The notes: a model not told the origin generated them from the sequence alone. DNA of 33,286 nucleotides from Conexibacter sp. CPCC 205762 (GCF_030646155.1 NZ_JAUTDN010000049.1:1-33286); one strand, 5' to 3'. Shown: positions 24,576 to 32,368, counted from the stretch's first letter. Translations and numbers: made by a program.

Positions 24576-24650
24576 GGTGGACCTTCCTCACGGGTGGATC
24601 GGAGCGCTACCGATCGTCCGCCGCCCGTGCCGTCATGCCATCGGCGGCGG

Positions 24651-24681
24651 GGAGGAACCGCGTTCATCCTTTCGGAGGAAC
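24651..24681. promoter_or_regulatory. Direct repeat in the MMPL / two-component intergenic region
   Basis: GGAGGAAC occurs at 24651-24658 and again at 24674-24681, so the repeats are 23 bases apart, about two helical turns. They lie between the divergent MMPL and histidine-kinase starts, just upstream of the kinase -10 element. They may be binding sites for the NarL-type response regulator, but the sequence alone does not prove this. Confidence 0.35.
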
Positions 24682-24701
24682 GGACGGCCGCCGCGGGCGC
24701 C

Positions 24702-24707
24702 TAGGCT
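24702..24707 (+). promoter_or_regulatory. -10 element of the kinase operon, leaderless geometry
   Basis: TAGGCT ends exactly 7 bases before the GTG at 24715, matching the -10-to-start distance of the other leaderless candidates in this window. There is no TTGACA-like -35 at the proper distance. The upstream GGAGGAAC copies could mean activator dependence. Confidence 0.45.
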
Positions 24708-24714
24708 GCTGTGC

Positions 24715-25941
24715 GTGATCGGTCGTCTGCGTCAGCTCGCCGCCGCCCGCCCGCGTCAGACCGACGCGGCGCTCGCGCTGCTGATCTTCGTCGCCGCGAT
24801 CGCAACGGCGCTGCTGACCGAGGTCGACCGCGAGATCAGCGTCGCGCCCGGCGTCACCTGGCCGCGGATCCCGCTGCTGGCGCTGATGACGCTGCCGCTC
24901 GCATGGCGGCGCGAGCGGCCGCTGACGGTGCTGCTGACGGTCGCGGCCGCCGCCGTCGCCGCCGGCCTGCTCGGCTACTCGACCGGTGCCGCCGCCTTCG
25001 GGCTCGTGCTCGCGCTCGTCTCCGCCGCCTACTACCGCGGCCGCACGACGACGGTCGTCGGCAGCGTCGTCGGCGCCGCGACGATCGTCTTCATGCTGCT
25101 CGTCTTCCCGCCGCCGGGCGACGCGGTCTCGTCGGAGAACACGGCCTTCAACGTCGCCGTGATCGTGCTCGCGCTGATCACCGGCGACGTGCTGCGCGGC
25201 CACCGCGAGGCGCTCGCGGAGCTGGCCGAGCGCAACCGCCGGCTGGAGCGGCTGCGCGACGTCGAGAAGCGCGAGGCGGTGACGCAGGACCGCATGCGGA
25301 TCGCGCGCGAGCTGCACGACATCGTCGGTCATGCGCTCGCGGCGGTGACGCTGCAGGCGCGCGCCGGCCAGCGGCTGGCGCCGCGCGACCCGGCGGCGGC
25401 GAGAGCGGCCTTCGAGCAGATCGAGGAGGTCGCCAGCCGCGCGCTCGGCGAGACGCGCGAGGCGGTCGGCGTGATGCGCTCCGGCGCAGAGCGGGCCGAG
25501 CTGCGGCCGCAGCCGACGCTCGACGACCTGCCCGAGCTGGTGCGGGCGGTGACGACGCCGGAGGTGCGCGTGACGCTGCGGCGCCCCGACGGGGCGGGCG
25601 CGGCGCTGCCGCCGGCGGTGCAGGCGTCGGCGTACCGGATCGTGCAGGAGTCGCTCGCGAACGTCGTCAAGCACGCCGGCCCGGCGGCGGCGGTCGTGAC
25701 GGTCGCCGAGGCGGCCGGCGGCGGCCTGCGGGTGGAGGTGCGCGACGACGGGCGCGGCGACGGCGCTTCCCGCGCGGCGGGCGCGCACGGCGACGATCGT
25801 GCGGAGGCCTCGCGCGCGGGCGGCAGCGGCATCGGCGGGATGCGCGCCCGCGCCGACCAGCTCGGCGGCAGCCTCGCCGCCGGGCCGGCGCCGGGCGGCG
25901 GCTGGCTGGTCGCCGCGCGGCTGCCGGGAGCGCGCCGATGA
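24715..25941 (+). CDS. Sensor histidine kinase (NarL/DesK type, HisKA_3)
   Basis: A 408-residue membrane kinase. Residues 1-160 carry four to five hydrophobic segments and little extracellular sequence, so signals may be membrane-borne. A coiled linker at 162-190 leads to the HisKA_3 motif MRIARELHDIVGHALA, with His201 the phosphorylation site. The ATPase domain has its N-box around Asn316 (QESLANVVKHA), G1 DDGRGDG (344-350) and G2 GSGIGGM (370-376). Between G1 and G2 lies a roughly 20-residue low-complexity insert (Ala/Asp/Arg). The GTG start matches a leaderless -10 geometry, and no ribosome site is seen. It is coupled by overlap to the response regulator. Confidence 0.92.
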   Translation: MIGRLRQLAAARPRQTDAALALLIFVAAIATALLTEVDREISVAPGVTWPRIPLLALMTLPLAWRRERPLTVLLTVAAAAVAAGLLGYSTGAAAFGLVLALVSAAYYRGRTTTVVGSVVGAATIVFMLLVFPPPGDAVSSENTAFNVAVIVLALITGDVLRGHREALAELAERNRRLERLRDVEKREAVTQDRMRIARELHDIVGHALAAVTLQARAGQRLAPRDPAAARAAFEQIEEVASRALGETREAVGVMRSGAERAELRPQPTLDDLPELVRAVTTPEVRVTLRRPDGAGAALPPAVQASAYRIVQESLANVVKHAGPAAAVVTVAEAAGGGLRVEVRDDGRGDGASRAAGAHGDDRAEASRAGGSGIGGMRARADQLGGSLAAGPAPGGGWLVAARLPGARR

Positions 25942-26612
25942 CGTTGCGGATCCTGATCGCCGACGACCAGGCGCTCGTCCGCTCCGGCCTGCGCACGATC
26001 CTCGAGGACGAAGACGACCTCACCGTCGTGGGCGAGGCCGAGGACGGCGCCCACGCCGTCGAGCTTGCGCGCAGACGCGACGCCGACGTCGTGCTGATGG
26101 ACGTGCGGATGCCGCGGATGGACGGCCTCGAGGCGACCCGCCTGCTCGCCGGCCCCGGAGTCGCCGACCCGGTCGACGTGCTCGTGCTGACGACCTTCGA
26201 CCTCGACGACTACGTCTTCGGCGCGCTGCGCGCCGGCGCCGCCGGCTTCCTGCTGAAGGACGCGCCGCCGCGGCAGCTGATCGACGCGATCCGCTCCGTC
26301 GGCGCCGGCCACGGCCTGATCGCGCCCGAGGTGACGCGGCGGCTGATCGCCCGCTTCGCGGAGGTCTCGCCGGCGGTCGAGCGCGCCGCCGAGCTGGACG
26401 AGCTGAGCCCGCGCGAGCTGGAGGTGCTGCTGCAGATCGCGCGCGGCCGCAGCAACGCCGAGATCGCCGCCGCGCTCGTGGTCGAGGAGAGCACGGTCAA
26501 GAGCCACGTCTCGCGGCTGCTGGCGAAGCTCGGCTGCAGCAGCCGCGTGCAGGCGGTGATCCTCGCCTACGAGGCCGGCCTCGTCACCCCGGGCGGCGGC
26601 GCGCCGGCCTGA
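25938..26612 (+). CDS. Response regulator, NarL/LuxR family
   Basis: A 224-residue regulator with an N-terminal receiver domain (acidic pocket Asp9-Asp10, phosphoacceptor Asp55 in VVLMDVRMPRMDG, conserved Lys in GFLLKDAPP). The C-terminal LuxR-type helix-turn-helix is LSPRELEVLLQIARGRSNAE followed by VEESTVKSHVSRLLAKLG. ATGA overlap with the kinase marks them as a cognate pair. Likely targets are the divergent MMPL gene and its own promoter. It ends 9 bases from the convergent TetR gene, with no visible terminator hairpin between them. Confidence 0.94.
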   Translation: MTLRILIADDQALVRSGLRTILEDEDDLTVVGEAEDGAHAVELARRRDADVVLMDVRMPRMDGLEATRLLAGPGVADPVDVLVLTTFDLDDYVFGALRAGAAGFLLKDAPPRQLIDAIRSVGAGHGLIAPEVTRRLIARFAEVSPAVERAAELDELSPRELEVLLQIARGRSNAEIAAALVVEESTVKSHVSRLLAKLGCSSRVQAVILAYEAGLVTPGGGAPA

Positions 26613-26621
26613 CGCGGGCGC

Positions 26622-27272
26622 TCACGCGATCCCGGCCGCCCGGCGGCAGAGCAGGCGCAGCGTGGCGATCGCGGCCTCGTCGTCGTGGGCGCCTCTGCGG
26701 GCGAGCGGGGAGAGCGGGCCGGCGAGCACCTCGTTGCCGGCGCCGACGAGCGCCGCGGCGGTGATCGCGGTCTGCTGCGGGGGCGCGTCGCCCTGGCGGA
26801 TCGCGGCTCTCAGCAGCCGCTCGACGTCGCGCGTGTAGGTGCGGCGGTAGTCGATCCGCACCTGCTCGATCGCGGGGTCGACCGGCTCGGCGATCAGCGC
26901 CCACGCCTGCACCGGGTTGGCGAGCGCGCGGCGGGCGAAGTTGGCGAGCACGGCGTCGAGCTTGTCGGCGGCGCTGTCGGCGGCCGCGGCAGCTCTCGTG
27001 GCGGCGGCGATCTCGCGCTCGCAGACGTCGCGGAAGACCTCCACGAACAGCTCCGCCTTCGACGGGAAGTGGCGGTAGAGCGTCCCCGCCGCGACCCCGG
27101 CCCGCTCCGCGATCGCCGCCACCGAGGCGCCGCCGTAGCCGTGCTGCTCGACGACCGCGCGGGCGGCGTCGAGCAGGCGCTGGCGGGTGGGGCTGGGGAG
27201 CGGCTCACTGGAAGAGCGAGCCGTCAGGCGAGTTCTTCCGACGGGACCCGAGGCCGCAGGCCGAGCGGTCAC
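26622..27272 (-). CDS. TetR-family regulator linked to AidB-like dehydrogenase
   Basis: A 216-residue regulator with a TetR DNA-binding domain near residues 29-75 (RQRLLDAARAVVEQHGYGGA and GTLYRHFPSKAELFVEVF) and a helical ligand domain. The GTG start overlaps the stop of the dehydrogenase gene as GTGA. The first 25 residues would be a disordered Ser/Pro/Arg tail, so a later start cannot be fully excluded, but no other ATG or GTG is better placed. Two GTGAATC-type palindromes lie at the promoter of this two-gene unit, so autoregulation together with the dehydrogenase is the simplest reading. TetR proteins paired with acyl-CoA dehydrogenases often sense acyl-CoAs. Confidence 0.88.
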   Translation of the reverse strand: MTARPAASGPVGRTRLTARSSSEPLPSPTRQRLLDAARAVVEQHGYGGASVAAIAERAGVAAGTLYRHFPSKAELFVEVFRDVCEREIAAATRAAAAADSAADKLDAVLANFARRALANPVQAWALIAEPVDPAIEQVRIDYRRTYTRDVERLLRAAIRQGDAPPQQTAITAAALVGAGNEVLAGPLSPLARRGAHDDEAAIATLRLLCRRAAGIA

Positions 27273-28912
27273 GCCGGCAGCGCGCGCTCGACGATCGCGC
27301 GCGCGTCGACGCCGAGCGGCAGCGTCCCGTACGCGTGCCCGCCGCCGCCGAGGCGGGAGGCGCAGAAGCCGTCGGCGACCGGCGCCGGCGCGTGCCGCAG
27401 CAGCAGGCTCGCCTGCAGCGCCAGCGCGAGGTCCTCGACGATCCGCCGCGCGAGGAACTGGCCCTCGTCGACGCGCTCCAGCGGGTTGCGCGCGTCGGAC
27501 GGGTCGAGCAGGCGCAGCGCCTGCGCGCGGGCGCGGTCGAGATGGGCGTCGAAGCGGGCGTCGGCGCCGCGTGCCAGCTCGCACTCGGCGAGGAAGGCCG
27601 GCAGCCCCTCCGGCTCCTTCGCGAGCGCCCGCAGCACGTCGAGCGCGGCGACGTTGCCGGAGCCCTCCCAGATCGACATCAGCGGCGCGTCGCGGTAGAG
27701 CAGCGGCATGCCGGACTCCTCCACGAAGCCGTTGCCGCCGAGGCATTCGAGCGCCTCGTTGGCGTGCGGGGCGGCGCGCTTGCAGACCCAGTACTTCAGC
27801 GCCGCGGTCGCGAAGCGGCGGAAGGCGGCGTCGTCCTCGTCGTAGCTGCGCGCGATCCGCAGCGTCACCGCGGTCGCCGCCTCGGACTCCAGCGCGAGGT
27901 CGGCGAGCACGTTCGTCATCGCCGGCTGGTCGACCAGCAGCGCGCCGAAGGCGGAGCGGTGGCGGGCGTGATGGATCGCCTCCAGCGTGCCGCGGCGGAT
28001 CGAGGAGGTCGAGCCGATCATGCAGTCCAGGCGCGTGTGGTTGACCATCCGGACGATCGCCTTGACGCCGCCGCCCTCCTCGCCGACGAGGCGGCCGCGG
28101 ATGCCGTGGAACTCGACCTCGGATGAGGCGAGCGAGCGCGAACCGAGCTTCTCCTTCAGGCGCTGGAACTCCATCCCCGGTCCGCGCTCGACGAGGAAGC
28201 AGGAGAGCCCGGCCGGCGCCTGCGCGAGCACGAGGAAGACGTCGCACGGCGGGTAGGAGCAGAACCACTTGTGGCCGTGGATCGCGTAGTCGCCGTCGCC
28301 GAGCGGGGTCGCGGTCGTGATGTTCGCGCGCACGTCCGAGCCGCCCTGGCGCTCGGTCATCGCCATCCCGGCGAGCGCGCCGCCGTCGGTGGAGGGCCGC
28401 GTCAGCCGCTCCTCCCACTCGGCCGCCAGCGCGGGCGCGCCGTCGCGCAGCGCGGGCACGACCGCGTACGTCATCGAGATCGGGCACATCACGCCGCCGT
28501 TGGCGTTGGACCAGAGGCCGAACGTCGCCGCGCGCACGACGTGCGCGCCGGCCTGCGGCTCGCGCCACGGCCCGCCGGCCAGCCCCCGCTCGATCCCGTT
28601 GCGCAGCAGCCAGTGCCACGACGGGTCCAGCTCGACCGCGTCGACGCGGTTGCCGTAGCGGTCGTGCGTCGTCAGCCGCGGCTCGTTGCGCTCGGCGCGG
28701 AGGCCGTGGTCGCGCGTCGACGGCGAGCCGGCGAGCGCGCCGATCTCGTGTGCCCGCGCGGCGCCCCAGCCGCCGCCCTCGCGCTCCAGCGCCTCCTGCA
28801 GCGCGAGGTCGACGGCGAAGTAGTCGACCGGCTGCAGCGGCGTCGCCTGGTTGCGGACGGCGCGCATCGGCGTCTCGGGTCCGCTCGTGATCGGCTCGAC
28901 AGTGGTGCTCAT
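27269..28912 (-). CDS. AidB-like acyl-CoA dehydrogenase family protein
   Basis: A 547-residue flavoprotein. The AidB subgroup is indicated by GMAMTERQGGSDVRAN (182-197), LGGNGFVEESGMP (391-403) and APLMSIWEGSGNVAALDVLR (409-428), and by an extended C-terminus compared with the roughly 380-residue catabolic dehydrogenases. E. coli AidB belongs to the adaptive response to alkylation and binds DNA. Many actinobacterial homologues are instead simply annotated as acyl-CoA dehydrogenases, so function remains open. The ATG has GGAGGGG 4-10 bases upstream on the - strand. Expression is probably controlled by the overlapping TetR gene through the operators at 28930-28968. Confidence 0.9.
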   Translation of the reverse strand: MSTTVEPITSGPETPMRAVRNQATPLQPVDYFAVDLALQEALEREGGGWGAARAHEIGALAGSPSTRDHGLRAERNEPRLTTHDRYGNRVDAVELDPSWHWLLRNGIERGLAGGPWREPQAGAHVVRAATFGLWSNANGGVMCPISMTYAVVPALRDGAPALAAEWEERLTRPSTDGGALAGMAMTERQGGSDVRANITTATPLGDGDYAIHGHKWFCSYPPCDVFLVLAQAPAGLSCFLVERGPGMEFQRLKEKLGSRSLASSEVEFHGIRGRLVGEEGGGVKAIVRMVNHTRLDCMIGSTSSIRRGTLEAIHHARHRSAFGALLVDQPAMTNVLADLALESEAATAVTLRIARSYDEDDAAFRRFATAALKYWVCKRAAPHANEALECLGGNGFVEESGMPLLYRDAPLMSIWEGSGNVAALDVLRALAKEPEGLPAFLAECELARGADARFDAHLDRARAQALRLLDPSDARNPLERVDEGQFLARRIVEDLALALQASLLLRHAPAPVADGFCASRLGGGGHAYGTLPLGVDARAIVERALPA

Positions 28913-28929
28913 CGTCCCCTCCGGCGCAA

Positions 28930-28947
28930 TGTGAATCTGGATTCACA
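28930..28947. promoter_or_regulatory. TetR-type operator 1 of the AidB-like operon
   Basis: TGTGAATC-TG-GATTCACA is a perfect palindrome with 8-base arms. It lies directly downstream of a - strand -10 hexamer TACGCT (28952-28947), so it covers the transcription start of the dehydrogenase operon. Confidence 0.75.
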
Positions 28948-28952
28948 GCGTA

Positions 28953-28968
28953 GCGAATCAGGATTCAC
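28953..28968. promoter_or_regulatory. TetR-type operator 2 of the AidB-like operon
   Basis: GCGAATC-AG-GATTCAC repeats operator 1 with a single arm mismatch. The centres of the two sites are 22 bases apart, about two helical turns, so bound dimers would sit on the same face. This copy lies just upstream of the -10 hexamer, in the spacer, so the two sites bracket the core promoter. Confidence 0.72.
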
Positions 28969-29008
28969 GTGATCGGAATCGATCCCGGAAACGCCTCCGT
29001 GCACGAAC

Positions 29009-29027
29009 TTAGGTTACCCTAATAAGG
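29009..29027. promoter_or_regulatory. DtxR/IdeR-like iron box upstream of the HtaA-domain gene
   Basis: TTAGGTTACCCTAATAAGG contains a perfect left half-site TTAGGTTA of the actinobacterial iron box and a CCTAA in the right half. The first 14 bases are palindromic except for one pair. It lies 24 bases before the ATG of a heme-binding-domain gene and overlaps a -10-like TAATAA (29020-29025). Repression by an iron-loaded DtxR/IdeR homologue is the natural inference. Confidence 0.62.
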
Positions 29028-29050
29028 ATCCCTTTACACGAGAGGCCTTG

Positions 29051-32000
29051 ATGTCCATACCGTCCCTCCCGCGAGCAGCGCGGCACGCGCTGCTGGCACT
29101 CTTGCTCGCGCTCGCCGCGCTGACGGCGAGCGCTCTGACCGCACCGGCCCGCGCGGCCGCGGCCGACCCGGTCGCGATCACGCAGGGGGAGGGCCTGCGC
29201 TGGGGCCTGAAGCTGTCCTGGCGCAACTACGCCGGCATCGGCACCGCCTCTGACGGCGCCACGATCGTCGGCGGCGCCGACGGCTATGTGTGGCCGTTCA
29301 GATCGGGCAGCTTCAACCCCGACACGAACAGGGCCGAGCTGCAGTACGGCGGCAGCGTCCGCTGGACCGCGCACGAGGGCGTGCTCGACGTCACGGTCAG
29401 CAACCCGCGGCTCGTGCTCGACGGCGACGACGCGCAGCTGTTCGGCAGAGCGCTCAGCAAGAGCGAGTCGACCGGCCAGATGGTCGACTACGGCGAGATC
29501 CCGCTCGTCACGGTCACGCTCAGAGAAGAGGCGCTGACGGTCGCCGACGGCAGAACGAGGTGGGCCGCGCTCGGCACGAACCTGACCGCGGAGGGCTTCA
29601 GAGTCTTCAGCGGCAACTACCCGGTCGGGACCGTGATGGACCCGCTCACGGCCACCTACAGCGGCCCCGGCGGCTTCCCCGCGCCGACCGCCGACAACTT
29701 CACGCCGGCCGGCACGATCGGCTTCAGCGAGGTCAACCGCACGACGCCGTCGGAGCCGACGACCCAGCACGTCTTCGACCTCTTCTGGGACGCCCAGCGC
29801 GAGCTGATGCACGCGACGACCGACTCCGTCTGGGGCACCGTCGGCGCGCGCTTCCCCGACACGCTCGGCACGATCGGCGACACCGGCCGCGAGGACACGA
29901 CCGGGCAGAGCTTCCCGAAGGCGACCTTCGACGCCGCCACCGCGACCGTGTTCGACAGTGTCAACACGACGGTCCACACCTACACGTGGAACGCCGCCAC
30001 GTGGGGCTATGACCACACCAGCTTCGACGCCGGCACGTACGTCTACGCGCTCGAGTGGGATCCGGTCGGCAGACGCCTGCTGGTGGTGTCGAGCAGCGAG
30101 CTGGCCAGCTTCACCGACAACGGCGACGGCAGCTGGAGAAAGGTCAGATACACGCGCGTGGGCGACACCCTGCCCGCCGGCCCGCGCTCGCAGATCGCGA
30201 TCGACGAGAGCGGCACGATCATGCTCGCCGATGCCGGCCAGCCGCCGGCCGAGGTCAGACTCGCCGGCACGACCGCGACGGTCACGAGACTTGCTGACGA
30301 CGTCCACGACCCGGACGCGGCGCAGTCGACCTTCGCGCAGCCCTCGGAGCTGCGCGCGATCCCCGGCGGCGGCTTCTACCTGGCCGGCTACCGAGGCCTC
30401 GTGCAGCGCGTCGAGCGCGCCGGCGACGGCAGCCTGCGGCAGGTCGGCGAGACGCTCAGACTCGGCGTCGCGAGCGTACTCGCGTCGGCGATCGACCAGA
30501 GTGACGGCAGCTTCTACGTCGTCGCTCCGGCCGTGCGCAAGATCGCCGTCGTCAAGGACGGCGCGAAGGTCGGCGAGCTGGCGCTGACGCAGGAGCCGGG
30601 CGTCGGCTTCTCCGGGCCGATCGGCATCGCGGCAGGCGCTGACCACGCGCTCTACGTCAACGAGGGCGGCGGCTACCCGGCTCTCAACACGCTCGCGAAG
30701 TACGCGCGCGGCACCTCGCCGACCGTCGGCGACGACCCGCAGGACGCGGTCGTGCCGTTCGCGGCCGGCGTCGACAGCGGCACCGCCACCTTCACCGCCG
30801 CGGCCACCGCCGTCGGCGGCGACCCGACCGTCCAGTGGCAGACGCGCGCCGGCGACTCCGGCCGCTTCACCGACATCGACGGCGCGACCGCGACGACGCT
30901 GAGACTGCCGGTGACCGTCGCCGACAACGGCCGCCAGGTGCGCGCCGTCTTCAGCAACGCCTTCGGCAGACTCGGCAGCGCGCACGCGACGGTCACGATC
31001 AACGCGGCGGCGGCGATCGTCGTCGAGCCGGCCGACCTCACCGTCGACCCCGGCGCGACCGCCGAGTTCAAGGTGATGCCGAGCGGCAACCCGGCGCCCG
31101 AGATCCAGTGGCAGGTGCTGTCGAACGGCAGCTGGGTCGACCTCGCCGACGGCAACGGCTACGAGATCGATGGCGGCTTCCTGCGCGTGCTGAACGCGAG
31201 CGCGACGCAGAACGGGCTGCAGTTCCGCGCCCGCCTGCGCAACAAGATCACGCCCGGCTCGGAGGAGTGGAGCACGGTCTTCTCGCGCGTCGCGACGCTG
31301 AAGGTCGCCTCGCCGGTCACGAGCGCCGTCAGCTTCGGCGGCGGCCACGTCGACTGGGGCTTCGCCGAGCGCTGGCGCTGCTACGTCGTCGGCAACGTCG
31401 CGCGCGGCGGGATCGTCCCCGGCGCAGGCGCGACGCAGGTCCCCGGCACGCTCGCGACCGGCACGCTCTGCAACGGCCGCAACGCCGGCTCGGAGATCGT
31501 CCGCTTCGGCATCCGCGGCGGCAGCTTCGATCCCGCCAGCGGCGTGCTCGAGCTGAAGCTGCGCGGCACGGTCCGCTTCTGGGGCCACGACTACCACGTC
31601 CCCGGCGACACCAGACCGCAGCTCGACACGACCTTCTCGAACCTGCGGCTGGTCGTCACCGGCGACAGCGGCACGCTCTACGCCGACACCGTCGGTGCGA
31701 CGATGGACGCGCCGACGCCGGTCACGCGCACGAACGTCGCGATCGTCTCCGCGAGACTGCCCTCCGGGCCGGTCGCGCGCGACGGCGGGCTCGACTGGAG
31801 CGGGATCGAGACGACGCTGACGGCCGCCGGCGCCGAGGTCTTCGGCAGCTACCCGGCCGGCGAGCCGTTCGACCCGATCGCGATCAGCGCCGACTTCGGC
31901 ACGCCGGAGCCGGACGCGGTCGTCGATCAGCCGCAGCCGCCCGTGCAGCAGCCGCCGGTCCAGCAGCCGCCGGTCACGAGAGCGCCGGTCGCGAAGGCGG

Positions 32001-32368
32001 CCGGCACGATCGCCGCCGGCGCGAAGGCGACGACGGTCGGCAAGACCGGCGTCGCGCAGGTCGCGACGCTGCGCTGCGCCGCCGGCGCCCGCTGCACCGT
32101 CACGGTGCCCAAGCGCCTGACGCTGAAGATCGCCGGCAAGCGCTACGCCGCGACGGTCAGCTCACCGAAGGCGATCGCCGCCGGCAAGCGCGGCGTCGTG
32201 ACGCTGAAGCTGTCGAAGAAGGCGGCGGCGAAGCTGGCCGGCCGCAGCGTCAAGGTGAAGCTGCGCGTGACGGTCAGAGCGAGCGGCGCCAGAGCGGTCA
32301 CGAAGACCGTCACGGTGACGCTGAAGGGCGCGAAGAAGCAGGCGAAGAAGGCGCTGAAGAAGGGCTGA
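29051..32368 (+). CDS. Exported heme-binding protein with two HtaA domains
   Basis: A 1105-residue exported protein that begins with a signal peptide (hydrophobic 12-31, likely cleavage near ARAAAA). HtaA domain 1 covers about 48-205 and HtaA domain 2 about 765-945. The heme-ligand trio known from Corynebacterium HtaA (Tyr, His, Tyr) appears in both: Tyr60, His108 and Tyr190, then Tyr778, His846 and Tyr934. Between them are a propeller-like region (about 220-555) and two Ig-like domains (about 560-755, QWQ motifs). After domain 2 come a Pro/Gln spacer and a Lys-rich beta domain. There is no LPXTG or terminal membrane helix, so anchoring is unclear. ATG 29051 has AGAGG five bases upstream. Heme capture under iron limitation is the likely role. 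Confidence 0.88.
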   Translation: MSIPSLPRAARHALLALLLALAALTASALTAPARAAAADPVAITQGEGLRWGLKLSWRNYAGIGTASDGATIVGGADGYVWPFRSGSFNPDTNRAELQYGGSVRWTAHEGVLDVTVSNPRLVLDGDDAQLFGRALSKSESTGQMVDYGEIPLVTVTLREEALTVADGRTRWAALGTNLTAEGFRVFSGNYPVGTVMDPLTATYSGPGGFPAPTADNFTPAGTIGFSEVNRTTPSEPTTQHVFDLFWDAQRELMHATTDSVWGTVGARFPDTLGTIGDTGREDTTGQSFPKATFDAATATVFDSVNTTVHTYTWNAATWGYDHTSFDAGTYVYALEWDPVGRRLLVVSSSELASFTDNGDGSWRKVRYTRVGDTLPAGPRSQIAIDESGTIMLADAGQPPAEVRLAGTTATVTRLADDVHDPDAAQSTFAQPSELRAIPGGGFYLAGYRGLVQRVERAGDGSLRQVGETLRLGVASVLASAIDQSDGSFYVVAPAVRKIAVVKDGAKVGELALTQEPGVGFSGPIGIAAGADHALYVNEGGGYPALNTLAKYARGTSPTVGDDPQDAVVPFAAGVDSGTATFTAAATAVGGDPTVQWQTRAGDSGRFTDIDGATATTLRLPVTVADNGRQVRAVFSNAFGRLGSAHATVTINAAAAIVVEPADLTVDPGATAEFKVMPSGNPAPEIQWQVLSNGSWVDLADGNGYEIDGGFLRVLNASATQNGLQFRARLRNKITPGSEEWSTVFSRVATLKVASPVTSAVSFGGGHVDWGFAERWRCYVVGNVARGGIVPGAGATQVPGTLATGTLCNGRNAGSEIVRFGIRGGSFDPASGVLELKLRGTVRFWGHDYHVPGDTRPQLDTTFSNLRLVVTGDSGTLYADTVGATMDAPTPVTRTNVAIVSARLPSGPVARDGGLDWSGIETTLTAAGAEVFGSYPAGEPFDPIAISADFGTPEPDAVVDQPQPPVQQPPVQQPPVTRAPVAKAAGTIAAGAKATTVGKTGVAQVATLRCAAGARCTVTVPKRLTLKIAGKRYAATVSSPKAIAAGKRGVVTLKLSKKAAAKLAGRSVKVKLRVTVRASGARAVTKTVTVTLKGAKKQAKKALKKG
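31946..31975 (+). repeat. Tandem 15-base repeat encoding QQPPV
   Basis: Two exact copies of a 15-base unit (31946-31960 and 31961-31975) encode successive QQPPV segments in the hinge between the second HtaA domain and the C-terminal basic domain. A degenerate related unit precedes them. Such a repeat could vary in copy number and change spacer length. Confidence 0.7.

Noticed and set aside
29009..31597. An 862-codon open frame on the - strand opposite the HtaA-domain gene
   Set aside because: Its composition (Arg, Asp, Ala, Val, Glu repeats) is that of a shadow frame, and the + strand frame has clear domains, a signal peptide and a ribosome site.
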